NCBI RefSeq assembly: GCF_050003625.1
Contig: NC_134400.1
Span: forward strand, 188,881,726 to 188,945,725
Reading direction: 5' to 3'
Length of the DNA: 64,000 nucleotides
DNA from: Haematobia irritans
Lineage: Eukaryota; Arthropoda; Insecta; Diptera; Muscidae
Shown: positions 45,233-56,425 of the stretch, piece after piece
Position numbering within the stretch: position 1 is the first letter of the stretch
Layout of the letters: each line of letters opens with the position of its first letter
Translations under genes and position numbers: made by a program
Notes under the pieces: model-generated
What the model was told of the DNA's origin: nothing
Seen by the model: the letters and a program-made list of their open reading frames with translations, nothing else
The model's database searches: none

Positions 45233-47502
45233 AAACAAGTATATACGGCCGTAAGTTCGGCCAGGCCGAATCTTATGTACCCTCCACCATGAATTGCGTA
45301 GAAACTTCTACTGTCTACTGTCATCCACAATCGCAATACTTGGGTTGTGGTATCTTAAAACTTCTTAGCATCGTTTTCTAAATTGTGAGTTAGTCCATAC
45401 GTGGTATATATTAGGCAAAAAAGTTATGTATAGTTAAGTCTACAAATAATTACGAACCGATATGGACTTTTTGCACGGTACGTAGAGAGCCAGAATTGAA
45501 ATATGGGGGCTAATACAATTATGAACTTGATATGGACCAATTTTTGTGTGATTGGGGATCGATTTATTTGAGGGCTATATATAACTATAGACCGATATGG
45601 ACCTAGTTAGGCATGCTTGTTAACGGCCATATACTAGCACAATGTACCAAATTTCCACTGACTCGGATGAAATTTGCTCCTCCTAGTGGCTCCAGAACCA
45701 AATCTCGGGATCGGTTTATAGGGGGGGCTATATATGATTATGGACTGATATGGACCACTTTTGGCATGGGTGTTAAATATCATATACTACCAAATTTCAA
45801 CCAGATCGGATGAATTTTGCTTCTACAAAAGGCACCGGATGTCAAATCTGGAGATCGGTTTATATGGGGGCTATATATAATTATGGACTGATATCAACCA
45901 ATTCCTGCATGGTTGTTGGATACAATATGCTTACATCACGTACCAAATTTCAACCGAATCGGATGAATTTTGCTCTTCCAAGGGGCTCCGGAGGTCAAAT
46001 CTGGGGATCGCTTTATATGGGTGCTATATATAATTATGGACCGATTTCGACCATTTTTTGCATGGGTATTTGAGGCCATATATATTAACACCACGTACCA
46101 AATTTCAACTGAATCAGATGAATTTTGGTCTTCCAAAAGGCTCCGGAGGTCAAACCTGGTGACCGGTTTATATGGGGGCTATATATAATTATTGACCGAT
46201 GTGGACCAATTTTTGCATGGTCATTAGAGACCATATACTAACACCATGTACCAAATTTCAGCCGGATCGGATGAAATTTGCTTCTCTTAGAGGCTCCGCA
46301 AGCCAAATCGGGGGTTCGGTTTATATGGGGGCTAGATATAATGGGAGCCACCGTGGTGCAATGGTTAGCATGCCCGCTTGGCATACACAAGGTCGTGGGT
46401 TCGATTCCTGCTTCGACCGAACACCAACAAGTTTTTCAACGGTGGATCATCTCACCTCAGTAATGCTGGTGACCTTTCTGAGGGTTTCAAAGCTTCTCTA
46501 AGTGGTTTCAGTGCAATTTGGAACGCCGTTCGGCCTCGGCTATAAAAAGGAGGTCCCTTTTCATTGAGCTTAACATGGAATCGGGCAGCACTCAGTGATA
46601 AGAGAGAAGTTCACCAATGTGGTATCACAATGGACTGAATAGTCTAAGTGAGCCTGACACATCGGGCTGCCACATAACCTAACCTAACCTAACACCATAT
46701 ACCAAATTTCAGCCGGATCGGATGAAATTTTCTTCTCTTACAGGCTCCGCAAGCCGCGGTTTATATAGGGCTATATATAATTATGAACCGATGTGGCCCA
46801 ATTTTTGCATGGTTGTTAGAGATCATATGCTGACACCATCTACCAAATTTCAGCCGGATCGAATGAAATTTGCCTTACTTAGAGGCTCCGCAAGCCAAAT
46901 CTGGGGATCGGTTTATGTGGGGGCTATATATAATTATGGACCGATGTGGACCAATTTTTGCATGGTCATTAGAGACCATATACTAATTTCAGCCGGATCG
47001 GGTGAAATTTGCTTCTCTTAGAGGCTCCGCAAGCCAAATCGGGGGTTCGGTTTATATGGGGGCTATATATAATTATGGACCGATGTGGACCAATTTTTGC
47101 ATGCTTATTAGAGATAATATGCTGACATCATGTACCAAATTTCAGCCGGATCAGATGAAATTTGCTTCTCTTAGAGGCTCCGCAAGCCAAATCTGGAGGT
47201 CCGTTTATATGGGGGCTATACGTAAAAGTGGACCGATATGGCCCATTTGCAATACCATCTGACCTACATCAATAACAACTACTTGTGCCAAGTTTCAAGT
47301 CAATAGCTTGTTTCGTTCGGAAGTTAGCCTGATTTCAACAGACGGACGTACGGACGGACGGACGGACATGCTCATATCGACTCAGAATTTCACCACGACC
47401 CAGAATATATATACTTTATGGGGTCTTGGAGCAATATTTTGATGTGTTACAAACGGAATGACAAAGGTAATATACCCCCATCCTATGGTGGAGGGTATAA
47501 AA
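45233..47502 (-). repeat. Family B element, reversed, near complete, split by a SINE
   Basis: The 3' end comes first: CAAGTATATACGGCCGTAAG, the hairpin TTCGGCCAGGCCGAA and GTACCCTCCACCATG. B monomers follow in the same order and with the same degenerate leading block as the copy at 23358-25629. The 5' end is TTACAAACGGAATGACAAAG then ATCCTATGGTGGAGGGTATA. A SINE interrupts it at 46343-46692. The two long B copies differ mainly in monomer number and the SINE. Confidence 0.82.
46343..46692 (+). mobile_element. tRNA-derived SINE, full length
   Basis: It starts GGGAGCCACCGTGGTGCAAT. Box A is TGGTGCAATGG at 46354-46364 and box B is a perfect GGTTCGATTCC at 46398-46408, 33 bases later, as in tRNA genes. 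The head cannot be a functional tRNA because it continues into a ~240-bp SINE body. The tail (GTGGTATCACAATGGACTGA, GGGCTGCCAC) and the CCTAA repeats match the LINE end at 38361-38450 read on the minus strand. No clear target duplication is seen, and part of a family B monomer is missing at the insertion site. Confidence 0.9.
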
Positions 47503-48865
47503 ACTAATAGGTAGTCTAATGTGGCCAATGAACATAGTAACATTCATGCCATATATTGCTGTAGGGTATACGTTTTATTACTTACTCCTTCTCCTTCATT
47601 ACCTTCATATCCACTACTTCCAATAGAAACAAAAAAAAAATCCCAAACCATTTTAATTACTTTTTAATTTCGACAAAAACCCAAATAAATGTATAATGAG
47701 ACTCGATTGGTTTTTTTACATTAAATATGGCGCCATTGCAGTCTCCCTGAAAATCACATATAAGGAGGATGTAAATGCTTATCTCAAAAAAAAATTCAAA
47801 AAATAAAATAATGCACTAAATTTTTTTTGTAGATTTTTTTTCTTATATTGCCTTGACATACAATGGAGACAATATCGGCTCACCGCATATTTACTCAAAC
47901 ATAATATTGACCAAAAGTACTGATAATGTGTTGATGACGACCAGCATTTTGCTACCTACTAACACTAATACCACGTGCTTTGACTTGATTTGACTACCGT
48001 TTCGTTGTCTTTAATTTTAGCAAATATTTATGGGGGAAATTCAACCAAAAGTTGATGGTTCTTTTGCGCCAATGTTGGGACAACAAACACCTTTTCTCGG
48101 TCAAGAGATGTGAGTAAATAAATACTCGACTCGAGATGCAAAGTGTTAACCGCATAAGAGTCCAAAAAATACTGGCAAACGGTTTTAGTATTCAAGTGCC
48201 GCTATTACAATCATTATATAGATGGTTGGTTGTTCAGTTGTTATCTAATAGCCGGGTGCAAGGCTCAAATGAGCACAGTAAAATGATGAGTTTCTGTGAT
48301 TGGATAAGTCATATACGTTGAAATAAATTTATCTAAATATTATACGTAACGAAGCAGATCGGTTGGCATAGTTTTGTATAAAAATCGAATTTTTATGCAA
48401 TTTTCTACTATAACCAAAATGCGCCATATTTCCAAATTTTCGTTTTAGAAAAATATTATCCCCGATTCGATATCATGGAACCTATAAACATGAAAACTTT
48501 GATGTTAAAAATTTGGGTTTTATGTATTTTAGAGCTGTATCCATGGTAGTCCATCGGTGCAATATCCTCTCTTATTGCTGACATTTCTGAGTGTTTCAAA
48601 GCTTCTCTACGTAGTTTCACTGTAAGCTCACCACTGTGGTATCACATTGCACTGAATAGTCTAAGTGATCCTGAAATATTGGGCTGGCACTGTATCTTAG
48701 CCAACCTAACCTTTGTGATGATTAATTTGCCACTGGTGACGATTATTCCAATTATCTCGGTGGCTTACCTATCTACCCTATATGGGACGGCAGTGTTCTT
48801 TTCTTCGATCGAGCTAATAATTTTCAAATATGTGCCCACTGTTACAGCTACGGACACCTCCACGC
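47503..48865. other. AT-rich stretch with a SINE relic
   Basis: Mostly AT-rich non-coding DNA. The only recognised feature is a decayed SINE at about 48573-48712. The ~60-codon open frames show no domain. Confidence 0.55.
48573..48712 (+). mobile_element. Diverged, internally deleted SINE relic
   Basis: CATTTCTGAGTGTTTCAAAG and CTTCTCTACGTAGTTTCACT correspond to the SINE body. TGTGGTATCACATTGCACTG, AATAGTCTAAGTGATCCTGA and the decayed tail CCAACCTAACC correspond to the 3' end. The tRNA head and about 100 bp of body are absent, and it is more diverged than the other copies. Confidence 0.75.
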
Positions 48866-51800
48866 GTTTTTGAACATTTTCATAGATTAAGTGTTATTTC
48901 TATGAAATATGTTGTCAAAATTGTATTTCTATAGAAAATTTTGCCAAAATTTTATATCTAACGATTTTTTTTAAATTTTATTTCTATAGAAAATTTGGTC
49001 AACATTTTAGTTTTACAGAAAATTTTGTCAAAATTTTATTTGCATAGAAAATTTTGTCCAAATTGTATTTCTATAGAAAATATTGTCAAAATTTTATTTG
49101 CAAAGAAAATGTGGTAAAATTTTATTTGGATAGAAAATGTGGTAAAATTTTATTTGGATAGAAAATTTTGTCAAAATTTTATTTGTATAGAAAATGTTGT
49201 TAAAATTGTATTTCTATAGAAAATTTTATCAACATTTTATTTCTATAGAAAATTTTGTCAAAATTTTATTTCTATAGAATATTTTGTCAAAATTGTACTT
49301 CCAAAGAAAATTTAGTCAACATTTTATTTCTATAGAAAATGTTGTCAAAATGTCATTTCTATAGAAAATTTAGTCAAAATTGTATTTCTATAGAAACTTT
49401 TGCCAAAATTTTATTTCTATAGAAAATTTTGTCAAAACTTTATTTCTATAAACATTTTTGTCAAAATTTTATTTCTATAAAAAATGTTGTAAAAAAAATT
49501 GTGTCGACATTTTATTTCTATAGAAAATTTTGTAAAAATTGCTTTCTATACAAAATTTTGTCAAAATTTTATTTCTATAGAAAGTTTTGTCAAAATTTTA
49601 TTTCTATAGAAAATTTTGTCAAAATTGTATTTTCAAAGAAAATTTAGACAAAATTTTATTTCTATAGAAAATTTAGTCAAAATTTTTTTCTATAGAAAGT
49701 TTTGTCAAAATGTCATTTCTATAGAAAATTTTGTAAAAATTTTCTTTCTATAGAAAATTTTGTAAAAATTTTCTTTCTATAGAAAATTTTGTCAAAATTT
49801 TATTTCTATAGAAAATTTTGTCAAAATTTTATTTCTATAAAAAAATTTGTCAAAATTTTATTTCTATAAAAAATGTTGTCAAGATTTTATTTCTATAAAA
49901 AATTTTGTCAAAATTTTCTTTCTATAGAAAATTTTGTCCAAATTTTATTTTTATAAAAAATTTTGTCAAAATTTTATTTTCTTCTATGGAAATGTTGTAA
50001 AAATTGTATTTCTATGGAAAATTGTGTCACGATTTTGAACATTTTCATAAGTTAAGTGTTATTTCTATAAAACATGTTGTCAAAATTTTATTTTCTTCTA
50101 TACAGAAAATTTTGCCAAAATTTTGTTTGCATAGAAAATTTTGTCCAAATTGTATTTCTATAGAAAATACTATTTGCAAAGAAAATGTGGTAAAATTTTA
50201 TTTGGATAGAAAATGTGGTAAAATTTTATTTGGATAGAAAATTTTGTCAAAATTTTATTTGTATAGAAAATGTTGTTAAAATTGTATTTCTATAGAAAAT
50301 TTTGTCAACATTTTATTTCTATAGAAAATTTTGTCAAAATTTTATTTCTATAGAAAATTTTGTCAAAATTGTACTTCCAAAGAAAATTTAGTCAACATTT
50401 TATTTCTATAAAAAATTTTGTCAAAATTTTCTTTCTATAGAAAATTTTGTAAAAATAAGCCGGCTATCATGCAAAACCTTTTTTCGGAGGGTTCAAGTGT
50501 GGTTTTTGTTGGGTTTAATAAACTGCCTGAATTTATTCTGATAATTGGTTGATAGTTTTGCTGCAAGTAGAGGATGCTGATGAGGAATGTGGTAATTCCG
50601 AAACGTGCGTCCATCCAACCATCTTGCAGTCTATAGGGCTTTGCCCAAATAAATTTGACAAACATTCTTTTCCTCTGTTGGTTAAGCTACTCTTGTAGTT
50701 TAGTCAATGTATGGTTTTAAGCTGAAATAAAAAAACAACAACAAAATTTTATTTTTATAAAAAATTTTGTCAAAATTTTATTTCTTTCTATGGAAATGTT
50801 GTAAAAATTGTATTTCTATGGAAAATTGTGTCACGTTTTTGAACATTTTCATAGGTTAAGTGTTATTTCTATAAAACATGTTGTCAAAATTGTATTTCTA
50901 TGGGAAATTTTGTCAAAATTTTATTCCTATGGAAAATTTTGTCACAATTTTATTTCTATGGAAAATTTAGTCAAAATTTTATTTCCATAGAAAATTTTGT
51001 CTAAATTTTATTTCTATAGAAGATTTTATCAACATTTTATTTCTATAAAAAATATTGTCAAAATCTTATATCTATAGAAAGTTTTGTCAAAATCTTATTT
51101 CTATAGTAAATTTTGTAAAAATCTTATTTCTATAGAAAATTTTGTCAAAATTCTATTTCTATGGAAAATTTTATTTCTATAGGAAATTTTGTCAAAGTTT
51201 TATTTTTATAGAAAAGTTTTTCAAAATTTCATTTCTGTAGAACATTTTGTCAAAATTTTATATCTATGGAAAATTTTGTTAAAATTTCATTTTTATAGAA
51301 AAATTGGTCAACAGAAAATTTTGTCAAAATTTTAGTTGTATAGAAAATTTTGTCAAAATCTTATTTCTTTAGAAAATTGTGTCAATATTTTATTTCTAAA
51401 GAATATTTTGTCAAAATTTTATTGAGAATTTAAAATTTTCTTTCTATGGAAAATTTTGCCAAAATTTTATTTCTATAGAAAATTTTGTCAGAATTTCCTT
51501 TCTATAAAAAATTTTGTCAAAATTTTCTTTCTATAGAAAATTTTGTCAAAATTTACTTTCTATAGAAAATTTTGTCAAAATTTTATTTCTATAAAAAATT
51601 TTGTAAAAATGTTCTTTCTATAAAAATTTTTGTCAATATTTACTTCCTATAGAAAATTTTTTAAAAATTGTCTTTCTATAGAAAATTTTATAAAAATTTT
51701 CTTTCTATAGAAAATTTTGTAAAAATTTTCTTTCTATAGAAAATTTTGTAAAAATGTTCTTTCTATAAAAAATTTTGTAAAATTGTTCTTTCTATAGAAA

Positions 51801-53040
51801 ATTTTGTAAAAATTTTCTTTCTATACTAAATTTTTTAAAAATTTTCTTTCTATAGAAAATTTTGTCAAAATTTTATTTTTATAAAAAATTTTGTCAGAAT
51901 TTTATTTCTTTCTATGGAAATGTTGTAAAAATTGTATTTGCATGGAAAATTGTGTCACGTTTTTGAACATTTTTATAGGTTAAGTGTTATTTCTATAAAA
52001 CATGTTGTCAAAATTGTATTTCTATGGAAAATTTTGTCAAAAATTTATTCCTATGGAAAATTTTGTCACAATTTTATTTCTATGGAAAATTTAGTCAAAA
52101 TTTTCTTTCTATAAAAAATTTTGTCCAAATTTTATTTCTATAGAATACTTTGTCCAAATTTTATTTGCTTAGAAAATTTTGTAAAATTTTATTTGCACAG
52201 AAAATTTTGTAAAATTTTATTTCTATAGAAAATTGTGTCAAAATTTCCAAAGAAAAATTTGCGAAAATTTTATTTCTATAGAAAATTTTGTCAAAATTTA
52301 ATTTCTATACAAAATTTTGTCAAAATTTTATTTCTATAAAAAATTTTATCAACATTTTATTTCTATAGAAAGTTTTATCAAAATATTATTTCTATAGAAG
52401 ATGTTGTCAAAATTTTACTTCTATAGAAAATTTTGTCAAAATTTTATTTCTATAAAAAATTTTGTCAAAATTGTATTTCTATAAAAAATTGTGTCAAAAT
52501 TTTATTTCTATAAAAAGTTATGTCAAAATTTTCTTTCTATAGAAAACATTTTATTTCTATGGAAATGTTGTCAAAATTTCATATCTATGGAAAATTTGTC
52601 AAATTTTATTTTCTATGGAAAATTTTGTCAGAATTTTACTTCTATAAAAATTTTGTGAAAATTATATTTCTATGGAAAATTTTATTTCCATAGAAATTTT
52701 GTCAAAACTTTATTTCCATAAAAATTTTGTCAAAATTTTATATCTATATAGAATTTTGTTTAAATTTCATTTCTATAGAAAACTTGGTTAACATTTTATT
52801 TCTACAGAAAATTTTGTCAAAATTTTATTTGTATAGAAAATGTTGTCAAAATCTTATTTCTTCAGAAAATTTTGTCAAAATTTTATTTCTATAGAAACTG
52901 TTGTTAATTCCTATTGAGAATTTAGTCCAAATTTTATTCCTATTGAGAATTTCGTCAAAATTTTATTTTCATAAAAAAGTTGGTCAGAATTTTATTTATA
53001 TATGTGGAGAGGAATATTTTGCAAAATTTACCAGAACATT
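48866..53040 (+). repeat. Large family E array with higher-order repeats and an F module
   Basis: More than a hundred plus-oriented 29-bp units (core TTTCTATAGAAA). A marker phrase GAACATTTTCATA-GTTAAGTG recurs near 48872, 50037, 50842 and 51965. A second marker (TTTGCAAAGAAAATGTGG) recurs near 49098 and 50174, so ~1.1-kb blocks have been duplicated. An F module lies at 50455-50745. A truncated right-end module (GTGGAGAGGAATATTTTGCA) closes the array at 53003-53040. Peptide repeats from these units are not genes. Confidence 0.82.
50455..50745 (-). repeat. Family F module, one arm plus part of core
   Basis: It begins inside the core at AAGCCGGCTATCATGC and continues through CGTGCGTCCATCCAACCATC to the arm (GGGCTTTGCCCAAATAAATT, CTCTGTTGGTTAAGC) and the outer AACAACAACAAAA end. 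The left arm is absent. It has the same orientation as the copy at 30294-30812. Confidence 0.75.
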
Positions 53041-53924
53041 GATTATAAGGCCAATGCTACAGAAATGTGAATTAGTAAAGTTTTTTTATCATTAGCTAAA
53101 ATAAAAACTCCCCTAAATACCAGACTTCTTACCATAGAGCCATAGCCATATTTTTCCAATTAACTCCATTGGAAAATCGCAGATTTCCCCAATAAAATTG
53201 AAACTGCCACTACCTGACAGTATGTTAAACATCATAGCAAAATATTCTCTACTTGACTGCGTCTAGCTGTGTCTCCTTGGATCATAACGAATTCAGTTGT
53301 TTTGTTGGTTTATTGGTACGGCTGTACGGCTCGCTTCAATGCAGCCCAGATGAATGCCAATCAAGAAAACTGGAGCACTGGCAGAGATTTCGAATGTTGC
53401 AACAACATCGGCATATGCAATGACATCATCAATGATTGAGGGGTTGAAATTGACGTTTATTGAAACCAAAGTTTGGAGTGATACAATAATGCATGCCACA
53501 AAACAGTAGGAAGTTAATCATAGACAAAAGAGCTAATTGTCTTGTTGTGAATGCAGCAGTTTAAGAAATTGCCTATTTGACAAATTAATTGCATATCTTT
53601 GAATTCTTTGCAATTACCGAACAAGGAAACTTTTCATGGGAATGGGAAAAAACAACCACTAAAAAAAGAAGAAAATTGATATGATTTGAAATTGGACTGA
53701 ATTTCTATAAGGAATATAGTCACTAAAAACAGGTCGAGTGGGACCAATTACAGGCTATTGCAACCAACTACAGATTGCTATCATTTCTAAGCTTTCGCGT
53801 GACATCTGACAGACTTAATCCAGTGACGGTTGATTTTAATGTGTATAAGCTTACAAAATCGTTTTGATCAGTTACATGCAGAAATAAAATAATCGGATTA
53901 CTTGCCAAAGAGGTTAGCTAAAAA
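53041..53924. other. AT-rich non-coding stretch
   Basis: Unique-looking sequence, somewhat less AT-biased than the arrays. No gene is recognised. The 68-codon minus-strand frame at 53293-53499 has no diagnostic motif. Confidence 0.5.
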
Positions 53925-54069
53925 AGTACACCAACCGATATTTTCCAAACTCGATAGAGTTTAATCCTGACTCAAAACACAACCTTGTGTCAAATTTAAA
54001 GTTGATTGGGCTAAAACTGCGACGTAGACTTTGATCACAAAAATGGACATGGCTAGATCGACTCAGGGT
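53925..54069 (-). repeat. Family A leader fragment, reversed, abutting family E
   Basis: Read on the minus strand it gives CCCTGAGTCGATCTAGCCAT, TTTGTGATCAAAGTC and the GTCGCAGTTTTAGCCCAATC leader of family A. It stops exactly where the reversed family E end (CATGTTTGCAAC at 54070) starts. Confidence 0.75.
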
Positions 54070-55625
54070 CATGTTTGCAACAATTGGTAGAATTCTACAA
54101 AAAATGGTAGATTTTTTACTGTTTGGTAGATTGGTAGAATTCTTTGTGTTTTGGTAGATTTTGCTAAATATTCCTCTCCAACTAAAACGTACAAAATTTT
54201 CTGAAGAAATATATAAAAGGTTGACAAAATTTTCTATAAAAATACAATTTTGACAAAATTTTCTACAGAAATAGGTTAAAGTGGCAGCTAGATTAAGATT
54301 CAGACTCACTTAGACTATTCAGTTCATTGTAATATTCTAAAGATATTTTCTATAGAAATAAAATTTTGACAAAATTTCCTATAGAAATATCATTTTGACA
54401 AAATTTTCTATAGAAATAAAATTTTGACAAAATTTTCTATAGAAATAAAATTTTGACAAAATTTTCTACAGAAATAAAATTCTGATAAAATTTTCTATAG
54501 AAATAAAATTTTGACAAAATTTTCTATATAAATAAAATCTTGACAAAATTTTCGATAGAAATAAAATTTTGAAAAATTTTTCTATAGAAATAAAATTTTC
54601 ACAAAATTTTCTATGGAAATAAAATTTTGACAAAATTTTCTATAGATATAAAATTTTGACAAAATTTTCTATAGAAATAAAATTTTGACAAAATTTTCTA
54701 TAGAAATAAAATTTTGACAAAATTTTTATAGAAATACAATTTTTAAAAAATTTTCTATAGAAATAAAATTTTGACAAAATTTTCTATAGAAATAAAATTT
54801 TAATAAAATTTTCTATAGAAATAAAATTTTGACAAAATTTTCTATAGAAATAAAATTTTTAAAAAATTTTCTATAGAAATCAAATTTTTACAAAATTTTC
54901 TATAGAAATAAAATTTTGACAACATTTTCTATAGAAATAAAATTTTAACAAAATTTTCTTTAGAAATAAAATTTTAACAAAATTTTCTATAGAAATAAAA
55001 TGTTGACAAAATTTTCTATAGAAATTAAATTTTAACAAAGTTTTCTATAGAAATAAAATGTTGACAAAATTTTTATAGAAATACAATTTTTAAAAAATTT
55101 TCTATAGAAATAAAATTTTGACAAAATTTTCTATAGAAATAAAATTTTAACAAAATTTTCTATAGAAATAAAATTTTAACAAAATTTTCTATAGAAATAA
55201 AATTTTAACAAAATTTTCTATAGAAATAAAATGTTGACAAAATTTTCTATAGAAATAAAATTTTAACAAAATTTCTATAGAAATAAAATTTTAACAAAAT
55301 TTTCTATAGAAATAAAATGTTGACAAAATTTTCTATGGAAATCAAATGTTGACAAAATTTTCTATATAAATAAAATTTTGACAAATTTTTCTATAGAAAT
55401 AAAATTTTGACAAATTTTTCTATAGAAATAAAATTTTGAAAAGTTTTTCTATAGAAATACAATTTTGACAACATTTTTCTATAGAAATAAAATTTTGACA
55501 AAATTTTCTATAGAAATAAAATTTTGAAAGTTTTCTATAGAAATAAAATTTTGACAAAATTTTCTATAGAAATAAAATTTTGACAAAATTTTCTATAGAA
55601 ATAAAATGTTGACGTAAAGTTTTGA
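54070..55625 (-). repeat. Family E element: right-end module and homogeneous 29-bp array, reversed
   Basis: 54070-54195 is the right-end module in reverse: CATGTTTGCAAC, TTGGTAGAATTCTAC and ATATTCCTCTCCAACT. The array to 55625 is the most homogeneous in the window, with many consecutive units identical or one base apart, which implies recent expansion. A LINE tail fragment lies at 54272-54333. The left-end module is not present. Confidence 0.85.
54272..54333 (-). mobile_element. Tail-only LINE fragment in the 29-bp array
   Basis: AGGTTAAAGTGGCAGCTAGA then TTAAGATTCAGACTCACTTA and ACTATTCAGTTCATTGTAAT. It has essentially the same end points and the same LINE-type ATTAAGATTC variant as the fragment at 18474-18534, with a few further substitutions. 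Confidence 0.75.
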
Positions 55626-56425
55626 CAGGGTATAAAAATATAGCCGCCCAGTATTTAGGTCACATAATATATTTTCGTTATATTAAGTAGTTTCTTTCAG
55701 CGTATCCTTGTTAACGCAAACATAGCTTAAAGCGTGAAATAAATCCCAACAATTTTTTTAAACATAAATCTTAGCTGATTTATCGAAATTAATGACCAAA
55801 AGCCTTAGGCCTATTATTGGAATATTCGCCGTTCGCCTAACCCTTCATTGATTTTAAGAGTTCACGCAAATTTTTTTGCCAAACAAGCGTGTAGTAACTT
55901 CGCATATTTTTGTCCATCTCTGGTCATTCTATTAATTCGGTTTTTTTGTTTGGTGCTTAAAGTTATTTGCGATTTCCGTGGTGCTTACAATTTTCCAAGA
56001 TATCTAGCACAAATCACGTTTCTCCAACTGATTATTCATGTGACCTCTAAGAGAGCTCTATGGATCACGTCAGGTATCATGATCATGAACATTCAAGAAT
56101 GTTGTAAAACTACGATTAAAGCTTTAGACTATGGCATTCGTTTTGCCAGAACATTAACTCCATTTGTGATAGCAACTGTGCCCAGCATTAGTGGAGTGAT
56201 TTATTATTGACATCATTATGTCTTTGAAAGATTTATATTGCATGTGATCTGTAAAATTGAGATCATTTGTGAAATGCAAGATAAATATTGCGATTCGATT
56301 TTAATTCGTTTGATGTCGAAACCTCTATAAAAATGTATAATGATCCAAACTTCAGTTGAATGAAGAGGCCACCGCCGCCACTGAGACCTATTTTGTAAGC
56401 CTCGAGAAAACTTAGATATCACTGT
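55626..56425. other. Non-repetitive 800-bp island with a 120-codon open frame
   Basis: It lies between two family E arrays and is not composed of any repeat seen here. A plus-strand frame at 55848-56210 would encode 120 residues, rich in hydrophobic residues (for example LVILLIRFFCLVLKVI) and Cys, starting MILRVHANFF. I recognise no family and see no splice or promoter evidence. It could be a chance frame, an exon remnant or unique spacer. It is not called as a gene. Confidence 0.35.

Noticed and set aside
46343..46420. tRNA gene
   Set aside because: Box A and box B are present, but the sequence continues as a repeated ~350-bp SINE with a LINE-type tail and several copies.
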